The notes under the pieces are model-generated. The model was not told the origin of the DNA. It saw nothing but the letters and a program-made list of their open reading frames with translations, and searched no databases. Both the position numbers and the translations under genes were made by a program. Of a stretch of DNA of 17,127 bases, positions 16,447 through 17,127 are shown in pieces (position 1 is the first letter of the stretch; each line of letters begins with the position of its first letter). This DNA comes from an uncultured Steroidobacter sp. (lineage in GTDB: Bacteria; Pseudomonadota; Gammaproteobacteria; Steroidobacterales; Steroidobacteraceae), in the NCBI GenBank assembly GCA_946478975.1, contig CAMLEO010000140.1, positions 1 to 17,127 of the forward strand. The letters are read 5' to 3'.

Positions 16447-17127
16447 ATGAGCGAAACGAAAAACGGCAGCGAGTTGAGTCTGGCGCTCGCGGCGGCGACC
16501 TGCGCGCTGCTGGGCATCGGCGCGACCGAGCCGGTCGCAGCGGCGGAAGACGACACGTGGTCGATCGATTCGTCGCTGTTGTATTACGGCGAGAGTGACA
16601 GCCGCGTGCGGGACATCAGTGCCGCTGTGAATGCCCAACGCAAATTCACCGACGATCGCGTGCTGGGACTGTCGCTGACAGCCGATACGCTGACCGGCGC
16701 ATCTGCGAGTGGCGCGATCGCGTTGAATCGGCCGCAAACATTCACCAGCCCGTCGGGCAAGGCCACGTATACGACGAACTCGGGCGATGTGCCGCTCGAC
16801 GATACGTTCAAGGACACGCGCTTCGCGGTCAACGCCAGCTGGACGCAGCCGTTGGCGCGTCTGTACACCGTGTCCGGTGGGCTCGGCTTCTCGACCGAAT
16901 ACGATTACATGCACCTGGGCGCGAACCTCTCGCTGGCTCGCGATTTCAACAAGCGCAACACCACGGTGAGTGCCGGTCTCGCGTATTCGCAAGACACCAT
17001 CGATCCTGTCGGCGGCGCGCCGGTGCCGTTGTCACAAATGCTCGATGTGGGGCAGGGCGGCAACAAGATGGGCAGCGACAGCAAGGATGTGATCGACCTG
17101 CTGTTCGGCGTCACGCAGGTGTTGGAT
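16447..17127 (+). CDS. DUF3570-family outer-membrane protein, 3' partial
   Basis: The frame is open from the ATG at 16447 to the window end (227 codons, no stop), so the C-terminus is missing. GAGG at 16438-16441 precedes the start. The N-terminus has a hydrophobic stretch (LSLALAAATCALLGIG) and an Ala-rich cleavage region before EDDTW, consistent with export. The rest alternates polar and hydrophobic residues in beta-strand patterns (WSIDSSLLYYGES, LYTVSGGLGFSTEYDY, NTTVSAGLAYSQD), typical of an outer-membrane barrel. The segment D80-T-L-T-G-A-S86 followed by PQTFTSPSGK is characteristic of DUF3570. That segment (16684-16704) also resembles the D-x-x-[ST]-G-A-[ST] site to which ApbE attaches FMN. 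It is the last gene seen in the TlpA-DUF4266-DUF3570 operon; an apbE gene may lie beyond the window. Confidence 0.85.
   Translation, partial: MSETKNGSELSLALAAATCALLGIGATEPVAAAEDDTWSIDSSLLYYGESDSRVRDISAAVNAQRKFTDDRVLGLSLTADTLTGASASGAIALNRPQTFTSPSGKATYTTNSGDVPLDDTFKDTRFAVNASWTQPLARLYTVSGGLGFSTEYDYMHLGANLSLARDFNKRNTTVSAGLAYSQDTIDPVGGAPVPLSQMLDVGQGGNKMGSDSKDVIDLLFGVTQVLD

Noticed and set aside
1..17127. Mobile element, phage or CRISPR content
   Set aside because: No transposase, integrase, phage gene, terminal inverted repeat or regularly spaced repeat array was found; the only tandem repeat is inside the kinase coding sequence.

Overview
The window is GC-rich, densely packed Gram-negative DNA. 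It carries a type VI secretion (T6SS) cluster tail, several lipoproteins with lipoboxes, two outer-membrane beta-barrel proteins and a DksA-family protein, which together point to a proteobacterium. A gammaproteobacterium of the Steroidobacteraceae type is my guess from the gene set; no rRNA or marker gene here settles it. No tRNA, rRNA, CRISPR array, insertion sequence or integrase was seen, and no stretch over 300 bases lacks a gene.

Region 1 (1-7598, + strand) is the end of a T6SS operon. It holds tssL with a peptidoglycan-binding OmpA tail (5' end cut by the window), tssM, a single gene fusing TagF to a PP2C phosphatase, and a membrane-anchored PpkA-type Ser/Thr kinase. The genes overlap or lie within a few bases of each other. 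TssL and TssM build the envelope complex. The kinase and the TagF-phosphatase fusion would form the threonine-phosphorylation switch that turns firing on and off. The kinase carries four 12-residue S/P-D-G-T-x-L-R repeats at its N-terminus.

Region 2 (7613-8467, - strand) is one convergent gene for an exported alpha/beta-hydrolase lipoprotein.

Region 3 (8573-15221, + strand) is a likely three-gene operon of exported proteins. It encodes an outer-membrane barrel of autotransporter type with a short helical N-terminus, a 1159-residue lipoprotein combining Ig/PKD-like, cadherin-like and FN3 modules with three haem c sites, and a lipoprotein combining Sel1 repeats, a coiled coil and a caspase-family peptidase with both catalytic residues. 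This looks like a cell-envelope or surface module of unknown function.

Region 4 (15331-17127, + strand) starts with a small DksA/TraR-family protein. It continues with a TlpA-like thioredoxin, a 71-residue DUF4266 lipoprotein ending in a Gly/Cys tail, and a DUF3570 outer-membrane protein cut by the window end. The DUF3570 protein contains a D-T-L-T-G-A-S motif resembling the ApbE FMN-transfer site, so this operon may be an extracytoplasmic flavin/thiol redox system. It is, in my view, the most promising little-described system in the window, together with the haem-lipoprotein/caspase module.
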